Source: Gemmiger formicilis (GTDB taxonomy: Bacteria; Bacillota; Clostridia; Oscillospirales; Ruminococcaceae). From it: 55,511 bases of DNA. The notes under the pieces were generated by a model that had not been told where the DNA came from, ran no database searches, and saw only the letters and a program-made list of their open reading frames with translations. Of the stretch, positions 1-8,540 are shown piece after piece; position 1 is the first letter of the stretch; each line of letters begins with the position of its first letter. The DNA is taken from contig NZ_JACJJP010000021.1 in NCBI RefSeq assembly GCF_016900095.1, positions 1 to 55,511 on the forward strand, in the 5' to 3' direction. A program made the position numbers and the translations under genes.

Positions 1-36
1 GGGGTATGCGGGTTTTGTCTTTGGTAAAAATCGGCA
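1..36 (-). CDS. 5' end of an unidentified gene running off the left edge
   Basis: A minus-strand ATG at 34-36 is preceded by a strong GAGGGAGGG ribosome binding site (about 44-52) with normal spacing. Only the first 12 codons (MPIFTKDKTRIP) are in the window, so the product cannot be named. It would be divergent from the Sel1-repeat gene that starts at 260. Confidence 0.45.
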
Positions 37-259
37 TGGTATGATTCCCTCCCTCATATGCGGTTGTGACCGAAGTATAGCCGCTGCCGCCCGCACTTTT
101 TGCCGCAGGACAGCGAAAGCCCAAAACCAAACAAAAACCCGCCCCCCGCGCCCAAAAGAGCGCCGAAACGGGGCGGAGCCGCGCTTGTGCAACACCGAAA
201 AAAAGAATATACTGAAAAGAAAAATCCATGCCGCAACCGTCGGCCGGGGAGGGAAAACG

Positions 260-2020
260 ATGGAAGTGTATCGGTGCGAATCGCCGGATTGCGAATTTGT
301 GACCCAGCGGGAGGACCTGGCGGTCTGCCCGCTGTGCGGGGGCGTCTCCTTTGTGCCCGCCGACCCGGAGGAGATCACCCCCAAGGGCTGGCTCTGCCTT
401 TGCCGGGAAGCCGCCCGGGCGGGCAACCAGCGCCAGGCCTACGGCTTTTGCTGCCGGGGTGCCGAGGGGGACGACCCCGCCTGCCTGTGTGAGAAGGGCC
501 GCCGCCTGCACCGGGGCAGCGGAACGCTGCGCAGCTTCCGCCAGGCCGCCGACTGCTTTGAGCGGGCCGCCGCCCGGGGCAGCGACGACGGCCGCTGCCT
601 GCTGGGACTCTGCTTTGAAAAGGGAGAGGGCCGTCCCCAGAGCTGGGAGAACGCCGTCTTTCTGTACAAGCAGGCGGCGGAAAACGGTTTTGCCCCGGCC
701 CAGTGCAACCTGGGCTGGTGCTACGAGTTCGGCAAAGGGGTGCCCATGGACAAAAAAGCCGCCGCCTACTGGTACGGTATGGCGGCGCTGCAAAAGGAGC
801 CCCGGGCCCAGTGCTGCCTGGCGGTGTGTTACCTCAACGGCATCGGGGTGACGCCGGACCAGAGCCGGGCGGTGCAGCTGTACGGGCTTTCGGCGGCGGC
901 GGGGTATCCGCCCGCCCAGTGGAGCCTGGGCGGATTGTATGAGGAAGGCCGGGGTGTACCCAAGGACCCGGCGCGGGCGGTCCGGCTCTACCGCCGCGCC
1001 GCCGAAACCGGCCTGGACCGGGCCCAGTACGCCCTGGGCCGGTGTTACGAGAAGGGCATCGGGGTGGAAAAGAGTGCCGCGGATGCCGCCTGCTGGTATG
1101 GCGCCGCCGCCCGGCGTGGCCACGCGGCGGCCCAGGTGGCCTTCGGGCTGTGCTGTGAGTTCGGCGACGGGGTGGAACAGAACAAGCCCGCGGCGGTGGA
1201 ATGGTATCGCCGGGCGGCCCACCAGGGAGAAGCGGACGGAGAATGCAACCTGGGCTTCTGTTACCAGCAGGGCATTGGGGTGGCGTCCAACGACGCCGAG
1301 GCGGTGCGCTGGTACGCGGCCGCCGCCGAACACGGCCATCGCCGGGCGTTGTACTGCCTGGCCCAGTGCTATGAGGAAGGCCGGGCCCTGCCCCGGGACC
1401 CGGCACAGGCCGCCGCCTTGTACCTGCGGGCGGCGGAAAAGGGCAGCGAAGCCGCCATGAACCGGCTGGGCTTTCTCTACGAAACCGGTACCGGGGTACC
1501 CCGGGACGTGGAACGGGCGGTGGACTGGTACCGCCGGGCGGCGGAGCTGGGATACGCCCCGGCCCAGTGCAACCTGGGCTGGTGCTACGAAAGCGGGTCC
1601 GGCGTGGCCAAGGACCCCGCCCGGGCGGTGACCTGGTATCGGGCGGCCGCCGAGCAGGACAGCCCCCGGGGCCAGTGCAACCTGGGCGTCTGCTACGAGA
1701 ACGGCATCGGCCTGGAACCGGATGCCGCGGAGGCTACCCGGTGGTATCGCCGGGCGGCGGAGCAGGGGTATGGCCGGGCCCAGTGGTATCTGGGCATGAA
1801 CTACGAGGCCGGCAAGGGAGTGCCCCGGGATATCGCCGAGGCCGCCCGCTGGTACGAAAAGGCCGCCGGACAAGGGGTCATCGAAGCCCGGTATGCCTGG
1901 GGCCGCTGCTGTGAGCGCCTGGGACAGCGGGAACAGGCCCGCCGCCTCTACCGGGAAGCCGCCGCCCGGGGCAGCGAGAAGGCTCGCCAGGCCCTGGAGC
2001 GGCTGGAGGGCAACGGTTGA
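260..2020 (+). CDS. Sel1-like repeat protein with N-terminal zinc ribbon
   Basis: This 586-aa protein starts at the ATG at 260, which has a GGGGAGGG site just upstream; the frame stays open upstream but lacks a signal there. Residues 5-25 hold a C-x4-C...C-x2-C zinc knuckle. From about residue 90 to the end there are roughly a dozen 36-residue Sel1 repeats (consensus A..WY..AA..G...AQ..LG.CYE.G.GV..D). Such solenoids act as protein-protein scaffolds. No enzymatic motif, signal peptide or membrane segment is visible, so the protein is probably cytoplasmic; the partner is unknown. It abuts the convergent gene that ends at 2021 with no gap, so no separate terminator lies between them. Confidence 0.85.
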   Translation: MEVYRCESPDCEFVTQREDLAVCPLCGGVSFVPADPEEITPKGWLCLCREAARAGNQRQAYGFCCRGAEGDDPACLCEKGRRLHRGSGTLRSFRQAADCFERAAARGSDDGRCLLGLCFEKGEGRPQSWENAVFLYKQAAENGFAPAQCNLGWCYEFGKGVPMDKKAAAYWYGMAALQKEPRAQCCLAVCYLNGIGVTPDQSRAVQLYGLSAAAGYPPAQWSLGGLYEEGRGVPKDPARAVRLYRRAAETGLDRAQYALGRCYEKGIGVEKSAADAACWYGAAARRGHAAAQVAFGLCCEFGDGVEQNKPAAVEWYRRAAHQGEADGECNLGFCYQQGIGVASNDAEAVRWYAAAAEHGHRRALYCLAQCYEEGRALPRDPAQAAALYLRAAEKGSEAAMNRLGFLYETGTGVPRDVERAVDWYRRAAELGYAPAQCNLGWCYESGSGVAKDPARAVTWYRAAAEQDSPRGQCNLGVCYENGIGLEPDAAEATRWYRRAAEQGYGRAQWYLGMNYEAGKGVPRDIAEAARWYEKAAGQGVIEARYAWGRCCERLGQREQARRLYREAAARGSEKARQALERLEGNG

Positions 2021-2644
2021 TCACACCCAGGGCTGGGCAAACCAGTCCCCCAGATAGAGATAGGGCAGGGCGTACCGGTCCCGCAGAAGATCCTGCACCG
2101 TGGCGCAGGGGGCCGGGGTGCCGGAACACAGGGGCAGCCGGGCCGCCGCCGTAAACACCGGCCCCGCCCCGAACACCGCGGCACCTCCGCCCTCGGCGGC
2201 CAGCCTTTTCCATAAAGGAACGGTGTCGGCGGGGGTCAGGGCCGCCGCCCCGCCCCGGGCGCAGAGCAGGATCTGGCCTTCCCGGGGCAGGCAGCGAACC
2301 ACAGCCCGGCTGCCCCCGGTGTACAGCGCCCCCCGCAGCACACAGAGCACCGCAGCCTGCAAAAGCCGGCCGTGTACCGCCACCGGCAGGGCTTCCTGGG
2401 CAAAGACCATGGCGTACAGCCAGCCAGCCCGGCGGCGCACCCCCGCCTGTACCGCCCCGCACAGGGCGTCCAGCACCGCGGCGGCGTCGGCGGGACGCCG
2501 GGGCGGCGGCGCCGGGCAGAGCAGCTCCGCCGTGGTCAGCAGCCGCAGTCCGCTCAACACCGGGCCCGGCTCCAGCCCGCTGCGCGCCCGGCGGGCCGCC
2601 TGCTCCGCCAGACGGGCCCGGGCTTCGCTGTTCGGCTGGTCCAT
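2021..2644 (-). CDS. hypothetical protein, possibly a degenerate kinase-like ATPase
   Basis: This 207-aa Ala/Arg/Leu-rich protein starts at the ATG at 2644, with AAAGGAGG 7 nt upstream. No family is recognised with certainty. The stretch LLQAAVLCVLRGALYTGG faintly resembles the N-box region of histidine-kinase HATPase domains, but no H-box or G-boxes are clear, so this is only a hint. It is convergent with the Sel1-repeat gene, their stop codons being adjacent. Confidence 0.55.
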   Translation of the reverse strand: MDQPNSEARARLAEQAARRARSGLEPGPVLSGLRLLTTAELLCPAPPPRRPADAAAVLDALCGAVQAGVRRRAGWLYAMVFAQEALPVAVHGRLLQAAVLCVLRGALYTGGSRAVVRCLPREGQILLCARGGAAALTPADTVPLWKRLAAEGGGAAVFGAGPVFTAAARLPLCSGTPAPCATVQDLLRDRYALPYLYLGDWFAQPWV

Positions 2645-2877
2645 GGGTACGCCTCCTTTCCAATACAAACGGTAACAGCGCTATTGTATGCAGAAAGAGG
2701 CCCCCTTGCGCCCGGAAAATGCTGCCACGCCGGTTTTTGACACCGGAATCCCGGCGGTGACGGGGTGTCCGGCCGCCCGCCATGGACACAACGCCGAAAA
2801 ATGGGGGAGCAATGGCTCCTGTTTTTGACCAAATAGCATGATTTTTCAAATTTAGTGTTAAAATAATAACAACACAC

Positions 2878-2906
2878 TTGCAGTTTTTGTGCAAATCGAG
2901 TACAAT
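2878..2906 (+). promoter_or_regulatory. gap promoter
   Basis: TTGCAG (2878-2883) and TACAAT (2901-2906) are separated by exactly 17 bp, about 90 bp upstream of the gap start codon. This is a good sigma-A type promoter. The rest of 2669-2996 holds no gene. Confidence 0.75.
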
Positions 2907-2996
2907 AGAAACATACCGAAATGCGGTGCTGTCACCGCATCAAGGATGGGGCGGACAAGCTGCCCCGAAACAACAAAATCTTGGGAGGATTTTACT

Positions 2997-4025
2997 ATGG
3001 CTGTTAAAGTTGCTATCAATGGTTTTGGCCGCATCGGCCGCCTGGCCTTCCGTCAGATGTTCGAAGCTGAGGGCTACGAAGTCGTCGCCATCAACGACCT
3101 GACCAGCCCCGCTATGCTGGCTCACCTGCTGAAGTACGACACCGCTCAGGGCTCTTTCCTGGGCAAGATCGGTGAGCACAAGCACACCGTCGAAGCCGGC
3201 GAAGACTACATCGTCGTCGACGGCAAGAAGATCACCATCTACGCCATCAAGGACGCCAAGGATTGCCCCTGGGGCGAACTGGGCATCGACGTTGTCCTGG
3301 AGTGCACCGGTTTCTACACCTCCAAGGCCAAGAGCATGGCTCATATCGAAGCTGGCGCCAAGAAGGTCGTCATCTCCGCTCCTGCCGGCAATGACCTGAA
3401 GACCATCGTCTACTCCGTCAACGAGAAGACCCTGACCGCTGAAGATCAGGTCATCTCCGCTGCTTCCTGCACCACCAACTGCCTGGCTCCCATGGCCGAC
3501 ACCCTGAACAAGACCTATCCCATCGTCTCCGGCATCATGACCACCGTTCATGCTTACACCGGCGACCAGATGATCCTGGACGGCCCGCAGCGTAAGGGCG
3601 ACCTGCGCCGCGCTCGTGCTGGTGCTCAGAACATCGTTCCCAACTCCACCGGCGCTGCCAAGGCCATCGGCCTGGTCATCCCCGAACTGAACGGCAAGCT
3701 GATCGGCTCCGCTCAGCGCGTTCCCGTCCCCACCGGCTCCACCACCATCCTGGTTGCCGTTGTCAAGGGCAAGGACGTCACCAAGGAGAGCATCAACGCC
3801 GCTATGAAGGCTGCTGCTTCCGAGAGCTTCGGCTACAACGAAGACCAGATCGTCTCTTCTGACGTCATCGGCATGCGTTACGGCAGCCTGTTCGACGCCA
3901 CCCAGACCATGGTCACCAAGATCGACGACGACACCTATCAGGTTCAGGTCGTGTCCTGGTACGACAACGAGAACAGCTACACCAGCCAGATGGTCCGCAC
4001 CATTAAGTACTTCGCTGAGCTGTAA
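2997..4025 (+). CDS. gap: glyceraldehyde-3-phosphate dehydrogenase
   Basis: This is a 342-aa glycolytic enzyme that oxidises glyceraldehyde-3-phosphate with NAD+ and phosphate in the cytoplasm. The N-terminal NAD-binding motif INGFGRIGR (7-15), the catalytic Cys158 in SCTTNCLAP, His185 in [10 protein letters not shown] and the C-terminal SWYDNE motif are all visible. The start is the ATG at 2997 after TTGGGAGG. Its codon use is strongly biased, as in highly expressed genes. The last 27 codons, stop codon and 22 bp beyond are duplicated perfectly at 10446-10551, because a 6.5-kb element is integrated here. The encoded protein is therefore intact, but its native terminator is now at 10686. Confidence 0.98.
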   Translation: MAVKVAINGFGRIGRLAFRQMFEAEGYEVVAINDLTSPAMLAHLLKYDTAQGSFLGKIGEHKHTVEAGEDYIVVDGKKITIYAIKDAKDCPWGELGIDVVLECTGFYTSKAKSMAHIEAGAKKVVISAPAGNDLKTIVYSVNEKTLTAEDQVISAASCTTNCLAPMADTLNKTYPIVSGIMTTVHAYTGDQMILDGPQRKGDLRRARAGAQNIVPNSTGAAKAIGLVIPELNGKLIGSAQRVPVPTGSTTILVAVVKGKDVTKESINAAMKAAASESFGYNEDQIVSSDVIGMRYGSLFDATQTMVTKIDDDTYQVQVVSWYDNENSYTSQMVRTIKYFAEL

Positions 4026-4047
4026 TCGCTTCCTCCCAAACGATATA
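3942..4047. repeat. left attachment repeat of the gap element
   Basis: This 106-bp block is identical to 10446-10551. It begins at codon 316 of gap and runs 22 bp past the stop codon. The flanking bases differ on both sides, so these are the exact ends of identity. It contains CTGGTACGAC and the related inverted sequence GCTACACCAG separated by 10 bp, which could be core-type integrase arms. Confidence 0.9.
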
Positions 4048-4136
4048 ACGTAGAAAAAGCTGCTGTTCCTGTAACGGTTCAACGCTCGTCTGGTACGAAC
4101 ATACTGAACCAGCTACGACAACGATACGTCAGCTTC

Positions 4137-4173
4137 GCCCCTTCTTCTGTGCAACAGAAGGAGGGGCTTTTTT
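4137..4173 (+). terminator. terminator hairpin containing the integrase ribosome binding site
   Basis: A 13-bp stem (4137-4149 with 4155-4167, one G-U pair) and 5-nt loop are followed by six T residues (4168-4173). The AAGGAGG at 4158-4164 within the right arm is the Shine-Dalgarno site of the integrase, whose ATG follows directly at 4174. Transcripts from gap should stop here, or should fold so that the site is hidden. Confidence 0.8.
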
Positions 4174-5079
4174 ATGTTGTTTGTAAATGCGATGGAAGAA
4201 TTCTTGTATGACTGTGAGTGTAGACACTTAACGAAAGGTACAATTAGAAACTATAGAGCTGCACTGTCTTTTCTAAATTTGTATCTTGGAACTAAAGACA
4301 AATTAACTGTTGAGGAAGTAACGGCAAAAGATATACGCAACTTTCTGAGAGAGAAACAGACCGCCGGGTGCAAGCCTGCCTACGTTAACGACTTGTTGAA
4401 AGCGTACAAAGTTCTGTTTTCGTATTTAGAAGAAGAAAGCTATATCTCTACCAATGTGACAAATAAAGTTAAAAATGTCCATCAACCCAAAACGGTGATT
4501 GAAACATTCAGCGAAGAAGAAATCAAAGCCCTTTTAGGGTTCTACAAAGGAAATGATTTTCTGAGCGTGCGGAACAAAACGATGATTGCGCTTTTGTTCG
4601 ATACTGGTATGCGATGCAATGAAATGATTCTAATGAAGCAAGAAGATGTAGCAGAAAAATATATCATAGTCAAACACGGAAAAGGGAACAAAGAACGGGT
4701 GGTCCCTAAATCCCCCTATCTAAGTAAACAGTTGATGAAATATCTTCGCGTACGGCAGGGGTATTTTGCACAGCATCCGAAGCGCTATGATAATTTGTTT
4801 CTAAGCAAGACGGGAAAGCAGTTGACGGATGAAGCCGTTGCTAGAATGCTAAAACAAGCGGCACAGGCGGTGGGAGTTTCTAATACAATAAGAGTTAGCC
4901 CGCATACTTGCCGTCACACTTTCGCACAGATACAACTAAAAAACGGCCTGGACTTGTATAGTCTCAGCCGTATCATGGGGCACACAAATATATCTATCAC
5001 ACAGCGATATTTACAGGGTCTAAAGGATATGGACATTGTACAGCGTGGTGAGATGTATAGCCCGCTTATGAATTTATAA
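4174..5079 (+). CDS. tyrosine recombinase / integrase
   Basis: This 301-aa protein has an N-terminal SAM-like DNA-binding domain (about 1-100) and a C-terminal catalytic domain. The catalytic residues are visible: Arg147 in DTGMR, a Lys near 170, His244-x-x-Arg247 in HTCRH, His270 in GHTN and nucleophile Tyr279 in QRYLQG. It lies just inside the left attachment repeat, so it is the likely enzyme that integrates the element into gap. Its ribosome binding site is buried in the hairpin at 4137-4173, which suggests tight control of expression. No obvious dedicated promoter was seen upstream. Confidence 0.95.
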   Translation: MLFVNAMEEFLYDCECRHLTKGTIRNYRAALSFLNLYLGTKDKLTVEEVTAKDIRNFLREKQTAGCKPAYVNDLLKAYKVLFSYLEEESYISTNVTNKVKNVHQPKTVIETFSEEEIKALLGFYKGNDFLSVRNKTMIALLFDTGMRCNEMILMKQEDVAEKYIIVKHGKGNKERVVPKSPYLSKQLMKYLRVRQGYFAQHPKRYDNLFLSKTGKQLTDEAVARMLKQAAQAVGVSNTIRVSPHTCRHTFAQIQLKNGLDLYSLSRIMGHTNISITQRYLQGLKDMDIVQRGEMYSPLMNL

Positions 5080-5099
5080 AAATATTTTTTAAATTTATA

Positions 5100-5128
5100 T
5101 TGACATTAATATTTAAATGTGGTATAAT
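5100..5128 (+). promoter_or_regulatory. perfect consensus sigma-A promoter
   Basis: TTGACA at 5100-5105 and TATAAT at 5123-5128 have a 17-bp spacer. Both boxes are perfect matches. It fires toward a second promoter and a terminator-like hairpin upstream of the HNH gene. Confidence 0.85.
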
Positions 5129-5145
5129 AAAAAATTAAGAAGCCA

Positions 5146-5174
5146 TTGACAAACGGGGACGGCTGTGCTATAAT
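5146..5174 (+). promoter_or_regulatory. second perfect promoter with inverted repeat around the -10
   Basis: TTGACA (5146-5151) and TATAAT (5169-5174) have a 17-bp spacer. A perfect 7-bp inverted repeat, GGCTGTG (5161-5167) and CACAGCC (5180-5186), brackets the -10 box and so is a candidate repressor operator. Confidence 0.8.
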
Positions 5175-5180
5175 CATATC

Positions 5181-5255
5181 ACAGCCCAAACAGATGTAAA
5201 GCTGATTTACTTAGGCCTTCTGCGAAGCGGTTGCTTTGCAGCAGGCCATTTTTCT
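5181..5255 (+). ncRNA. candidate ~75-nt small RNA or leader attenuator
   Basis: The transcript predicted from the promoter at 5146-5174 begins near 5181. It contains a small hairpin (GTAAA/TTTAC, about 5197-5211) and then a 14-bp imperfect stem (about 5213-5246) ending in a T-rich run, which looks like an intrinsic terminator. This gives a compact promoter-to-terminator unit, either a small RNA or an attenuator for the HNH and helicase genes. Its function is unknown. Confidence 0.5.
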
Positions 5256-5322
5256 TTTATGAAATAATACTAATTGTACAAAAATATTTAGAAAAAAGAA
5301 CTATTTATACAGAAAGGAAAAA

Positions 5323-5988
5323 ATGGATAACATTCAATATACTCATAAAGAACACATCGTTGATTTATATGAATTTGATTCTATTGCAAAAGGAAATATT
5401 GAATTAGAGGAAGGCGAAAAGTGGGCTTTAATCAAAGGATTCCCCAACTATGTGATAAGTTCTCATGCACGATGCTGGAGCAAAAACAGGCATATTTTGC
5501 TAGCGGAGCAAGAACAAACGAGCGGATATCTTTATTATTATTTATGTAATAACGGACGTTGCTCAGGTTTTCCGATTCAAAGATTGGTACTGTTAAGCTT
5601 TAGACCTATAGAAAATGCACAGAGATATCAAGCATGTCATAAGGATGAAACAAGAGATAACAATCGTTTGGAAAACCTTGAGTGGGGTACACCAAGGTAT
5701 AACTGCAATCAACGAATGCATCGAAAGAGGCAAAGTAGAAGTCATAGAGGTCATGCTGTAAGCCTTAGAACAAGAATGAGAATTTCAAAAGCAAATCGAG
5801 GGCGAGCAATTTATGAATGTGATATGAAAGGAAACATCATAAGGCGGTGGACTTGTATGGCTCAGGCGGCCAATAGTTTAGGTTGTAATCAATCAAATAT
5901 CAGTAAGTGTTGCCGTGGACTGCGAAAAAGTACAGGTGGACGCAAATGGCGATATGTAGAATATATAACACACGGTTTGACAGGATGA
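5323..5988 (+). CDS. HNH endonuclease with NUMOD DNA-binding modules
   Basis: This 221-aa protein has a NUMOD4-like N-terminus (W..I.GFPNYVISSHARCWS, about 30-55) and an HNH_3-type nuclease core (CHKDETRDNNRLENLEWGT, about 106-124). A C-terminal NUMOD1-like helix-turn-helix follows (YECDMKGNIIRRW...NQSNISKCCRG, about 166-205). Proteins of this design are phage- or intron-type homing or nicking endonucleases. The start ATG follows GAAAGGAAAA. It is co-oriented with the next gene, which begins 3 nt after its stop, so the two are probably co-transcribed. Its role may be DNA nicking for replication, target cleavage or interference with competitors. Confidence 0.85.
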   Translation: MDNIQYTHKEHIVDLYEFDSIAKGNIELEEGEKWALIKGFPNYVISSHARCWSKNRHILLAEQEQTSGYLYYYLCNNGRCSGFPIQRLVLLSFRPIENAQRYQACHKDETRDNNRLENLEWGTPRYNCNQRMHRKRQSRSHRGHAVSLRTRMRISKANRGRAIYECDMKGNIIRRWTCMAQAANSLGCNQSNISKCCRGLRKSTGGRKWRYVEYITHGLTG

Positions 5989-5991
5989 GAG

Positions 5992-7176
5992 GTGGAAATA
6001 TTGTTAAAAATTGTTGACTCCTTAATGGGAACAGGAAAAACTAGTGCGGCTATCAATTATATGAATTCTAATCCGGATAAGAAATTCATTTATGTGGCGC
6101 CCTATTTGGGGGAAAACCAAAGAATTGTTAATGAGTGCCCTGAATTAGAATTCCGCATGCCTGAGGCACGAAAATATCCCAGCAAATACACTCATTTTAA
6201 AGTATTAATGAACCAAGGATTCAATATTTGTATTTCGCACGAACTTTTTAAGAAAATTGGAAGTGACAGCTACGACATAATAAAACGGCAAGGCTATACG
6301 CTTTTTCTAGATGAAGCTATAGATTTGATTAAGATTTATCAGTTATCTAGGGATGATTGGCGCATATTAACGGAAGAAAATTTGATTCAAGTTGATTCTA
6401 ATGGATATTGGCAGTGGTCTGGAGAAGAATATGAAAATGGCTTATTTTCAGATGTCAAGAGACTAATGCAGGCTAAAACATTGGAAAGAATTTCAGACCG
6501 GGAGACTATATGGAAATTCCCGGCGGATGCTTTTAGAATGTTCGATGATGTATTTGTCATGACGCATATGTTCCAAGGGTCTTTGATGGATGCTTATTGC
6601 CAAATGGAAGGTCTGGAGTATGAATTCTGGCATGTTGATAGTCAGAGACTTTTGCAAGGGTATAAGTCAGATACTAGAACTGCACTGGCCGAACTGGTTC
6701 GGATTTATCAGGGAAACTTGAATGATATTGGTGAACAAAGAGATAGTCTGTCCTCTACGTGGTTTAGAGCTGGCAGGAATAGGGGAAAACTATCCATTCT
6801 AAAAAACAACTTATATAACTTTTTCAGGAATATAGAACATTCTCGTTCGATATATAATATGTGGACCTGTTTTAAAGAAAAGAGGAGGAGTCTTTCTGGA
6901 AACGGGTACGCATTAGGATTTGTGCCTTGCAATGCAAGAGGAACCAATGAATTTCGTAGTAAAAAAGTGCTGGCGTATACGCCAAATGTGTTTTTAAACC
7001 CAGTGATTAAACAATATATGAATACGCATGGTGTGAATACGACTGATGACAATTATGCGTTGTCTTCACTTTTACAGTGGATGTGGCGCTCTAGAATTCG
7101 AGATGGACACGAAATCAACATTTATATTCCATCTGAAAGGATGCGAAATCTTCTTCGCTATTGGCTAAATAGCTGA
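5992..7176 (+). CDS. P-loop helicase-like protein of mobile elements
   Basis: This 394-aa protein has a Walker A motif GTGKT (13-17), a Walker B/DEAD-like box LFLDEA (104-109) and, in the middle, VMTHMFQGS. Near the C-terminus, LLQWMWRSRIRDG resembles helicase motif VI. Together these suggest an SF2-type helicase or translocase, perhaps for replication of the element. No primase or nuclease signature is seen. The start could be GTG 5992 or TTG 6001; GAGGTGG precedes the TTG closely. It is translationally close-coupled to the HNH gene. Confidence 0.7.
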   Translation: MEILLKIVDSLMGTGKTSAAINYMNSNPDKKFIYVAPYLGENQRIVNECPELEFRMPEARKYPSKYTHFKVLMNQGFNICISHELFKKIGSDSYDIIKRQGYTLFLDEAIDLIKIYQLSRDDWRILTEENLIQVDSNGYWQWSGEEYENGLFSDVKRLMQAKTLERISDRETIWKFPADAFRMFDDVFVMTHMFQGSLMDAYCQMEGLEYEFWHVDSQRLLQGYKSDTRTALAELVRIYQGNLNDIGEQRDSLSSTWFRAGRNRGKLSILKNNLYNFFRNIEHSRSIYNMWTCFKEKRRSLSGNGYALGFVPCNARGTNEFRSKKVLAYTPNVFLNPVIKQYMNTHGVNTTDDNYALSSLLQWMWRSRIRDGHEINIYIPSERMRNLLRYWLNS

Positions 7177-7434
7177 TTTTTAGTTAGCAAATTGGACCTG
7201 CTAAACACAGAAAATCGTTCTATATAAAATCTAAGATTTATATTGCTTTCCTTATAGAAAGAAATATATTTATAGAAAAGAATAAAAATATTTATATAGT
7301 TAAATTCTAAAATAGAATAGAAAACGGGGAAAGTATTATTGAGGGTTCAAGCCCTTTGTAAGCGGCCTACAAAAGGTAAGCGAACAAAGGGCGAATACAT
7401 GGAGAAAAAAGAATCATAGGAAAGTAACAGGAGA

Positions 7435-7518
7435 ATGCCTTTATTAGAACTTATTGTTTATTCCTTTGCCATTTTCGCTTTGGGGCTACAATGGCTTGGA
7501 ATAAACTGGAAAAGATAG
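7435..7518 (+). CDS. possible 27-aa hydrophobic peptide
   Basis: ATG 7435 to TAG 7518 encodes a short peptide with one hydrophobic stretch (LIVYSFAIFALGLQWLG) and a WKR end, the shape of type I toxins or small membrane peptides. The AGGAG before it is only 1 nt from the ATG, which is poor spacing. A six-codon reading frame (7399-7419) ends just upstream and could couple to it. The support is weak. Confidence 0.22.
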   Translation: MPLLELIVYSFAIFALGLQWLGINWKR

Positions 7519-7692
7519 GACAGAATTTTATAATAGAGAAAAAGAAGACAATAAAAAGTGAAATCAACTTATTTCGCTTATATAATATAAAAAGGCGTTA
7601 TTCTATTTTGTTTAGAATACAGAAATGAATAATGTCTTTATTTTTTGCTTTTTATTTATATGGGTTTAAAATGTAATATAGCTAAAATGTTA

Positions 7693-7721
7693 TTGGAAAA
7701 TAAGCGTATAAATGATATACT
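7693..7721 (+). promoter_or_regulatory. promoter of the membrane-protein pair
   Basis: TTGGAA (7693-7698) and TATACT (7716-7721) have a 17-bp spacer and end 36 bp before the start of the zinc-ribbon membrane protein. Confidence 0.6.
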
Positions 7722-7757
7722 TATAATAGAGCACAAAAGAATAAGGAGTAGATGAAA

Positions 7758-8417
7758 ATGGCAAATGTCACCTGCCCCAACTGTGGAATAGAATTTGATA
7801 GCAAAGAGAAAAAATGTCCTTCCTGTGGGACAAAAAATGGATTGAAAATTTGTCCAGTTTGTGGTGGACAAATGGCCAAAAGTGCTAAAAGATGCCCCAA
7901 ATGCGGTGCAAAGAACAAAAAGCCGATTTACAGACGGTGGTGGTTCTGGATTATAGTCATATTACTTGCCTTTTGGATTTCCGGACGGATGGGTGGTAGT
8001 AATACTGAACAAACACCAACAGTAGTGGAAAATAGCAAGGAATCGGATTCTGTCGCAGAAAATACTAATACGCCTGATGACATGATAGTAGGTACATGGG
8101 AAGCTAGTTATGCTTTCGATGAAACAAGTAAAACATTAAATATTGTAGATACTGCTTCAGATTCGGCCACCGGAGTGTGTATTAATACTGATGGTACGGG
8201 AAGTATTTATAAGCTTCAAGATAAGAGCGTAAGTGTAGATATTATGTGGAGCTATGTAAGCGAAGATGAGGACGGAATATATTATAATTTCGTTGATGGA
8301 ATAGGACCAACTATGAAAGCCCAGCTGATGTCAGATAATTATGATATTCAGGAAGTGCGGGGCTGCTTAGGTATCGGAACGGATGCTGGCATAGTCTTTT
8401 ATACAAAGCAAGCGTAA
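7758..8417 (+). CDS. double zinc-ribbon membrane protein with extracellular domain
   Basis: This 219-aa protein has four CxxC knuckles in residues 5-55 (CPNC, CPSC, CPVC, CPKC) forming two zinc ribbons. One membrane segment (WWFWIIVILLAFWI, about 62-76) and an acidic outer domain follow. The start ATG at 7758 has AAGGAG 9 nt upstream; the ATG at 7752 is too close to that site. The outer domain (VGTWEASYAFDE...) is clearly related to that of the next protein (VGTWAYNKAFDE...), so the two are paralogues or partners. Its function is unknown, but its position beside an Ltp-like gene suggests a role at the cell surface. Confidence 0.75.
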   Translation: MANVTCPNCGIEFDSKEKKCPSCGTKNGLKICPVCGGQMAKSAKRCPKCGAKNKKPIYRRWWFWIIVILLAFWISGRMGGSNTEQTPTVVENSKESDSVAENTNTPDDMIVGTWEASYAFDETSKTLNIVDTASDSATGVCINTDGTGSIYKLQDKSVSVDIMWSYVSEDEDGIYYNFVDGIGPTMKAQLMSDNYDIQEVRGCLGIGTDAGIVFYTKQA

Positions 8418-8540
8418 GAAATAAGGAAAAAATGGTTTTGTATAGAATATATGGAATTGATTTGCTGCTTATCCGGCCAGAGTAAAAGCCATTTATAGAC
8501 GACATAAGGTCATAAAGTTTAAAAAGGCGTGAATTAAATT

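Larger units (their letters stand above)
7177..7751 (+). other. 575-bp AT-rich region with inverted repeats
   Basis: There is no convincing long gene here. A 9-bp inverted repeat GCCCTTTGT/ACAAAGGGC (7351-7359, 7384-7392) has a 24-bp loop. Two copies of ATTCTA...TAGAAT dyads lie at 7304-7318 and 7600-7618. This could be a replication origin or a structured leader; that is inference from dyads and AT-richness only. Confidence 0.35.

Noticed and set aside
260-2020. Periodic repeats in the first 2 kb as a CRISPR or DNA repeat array
   Set aside because: The period is a coding repeat of about 36 residues (Sel1 units) with variable DNA, not identical short repeats with spacers.
2940-4082. Long minus-strand open frame (380 codons) opposite gap
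   Set aside because: It mirrors the strongly biased codons of gap, has no ribosome binding site and no known motifs; gap itself is unmistakable.
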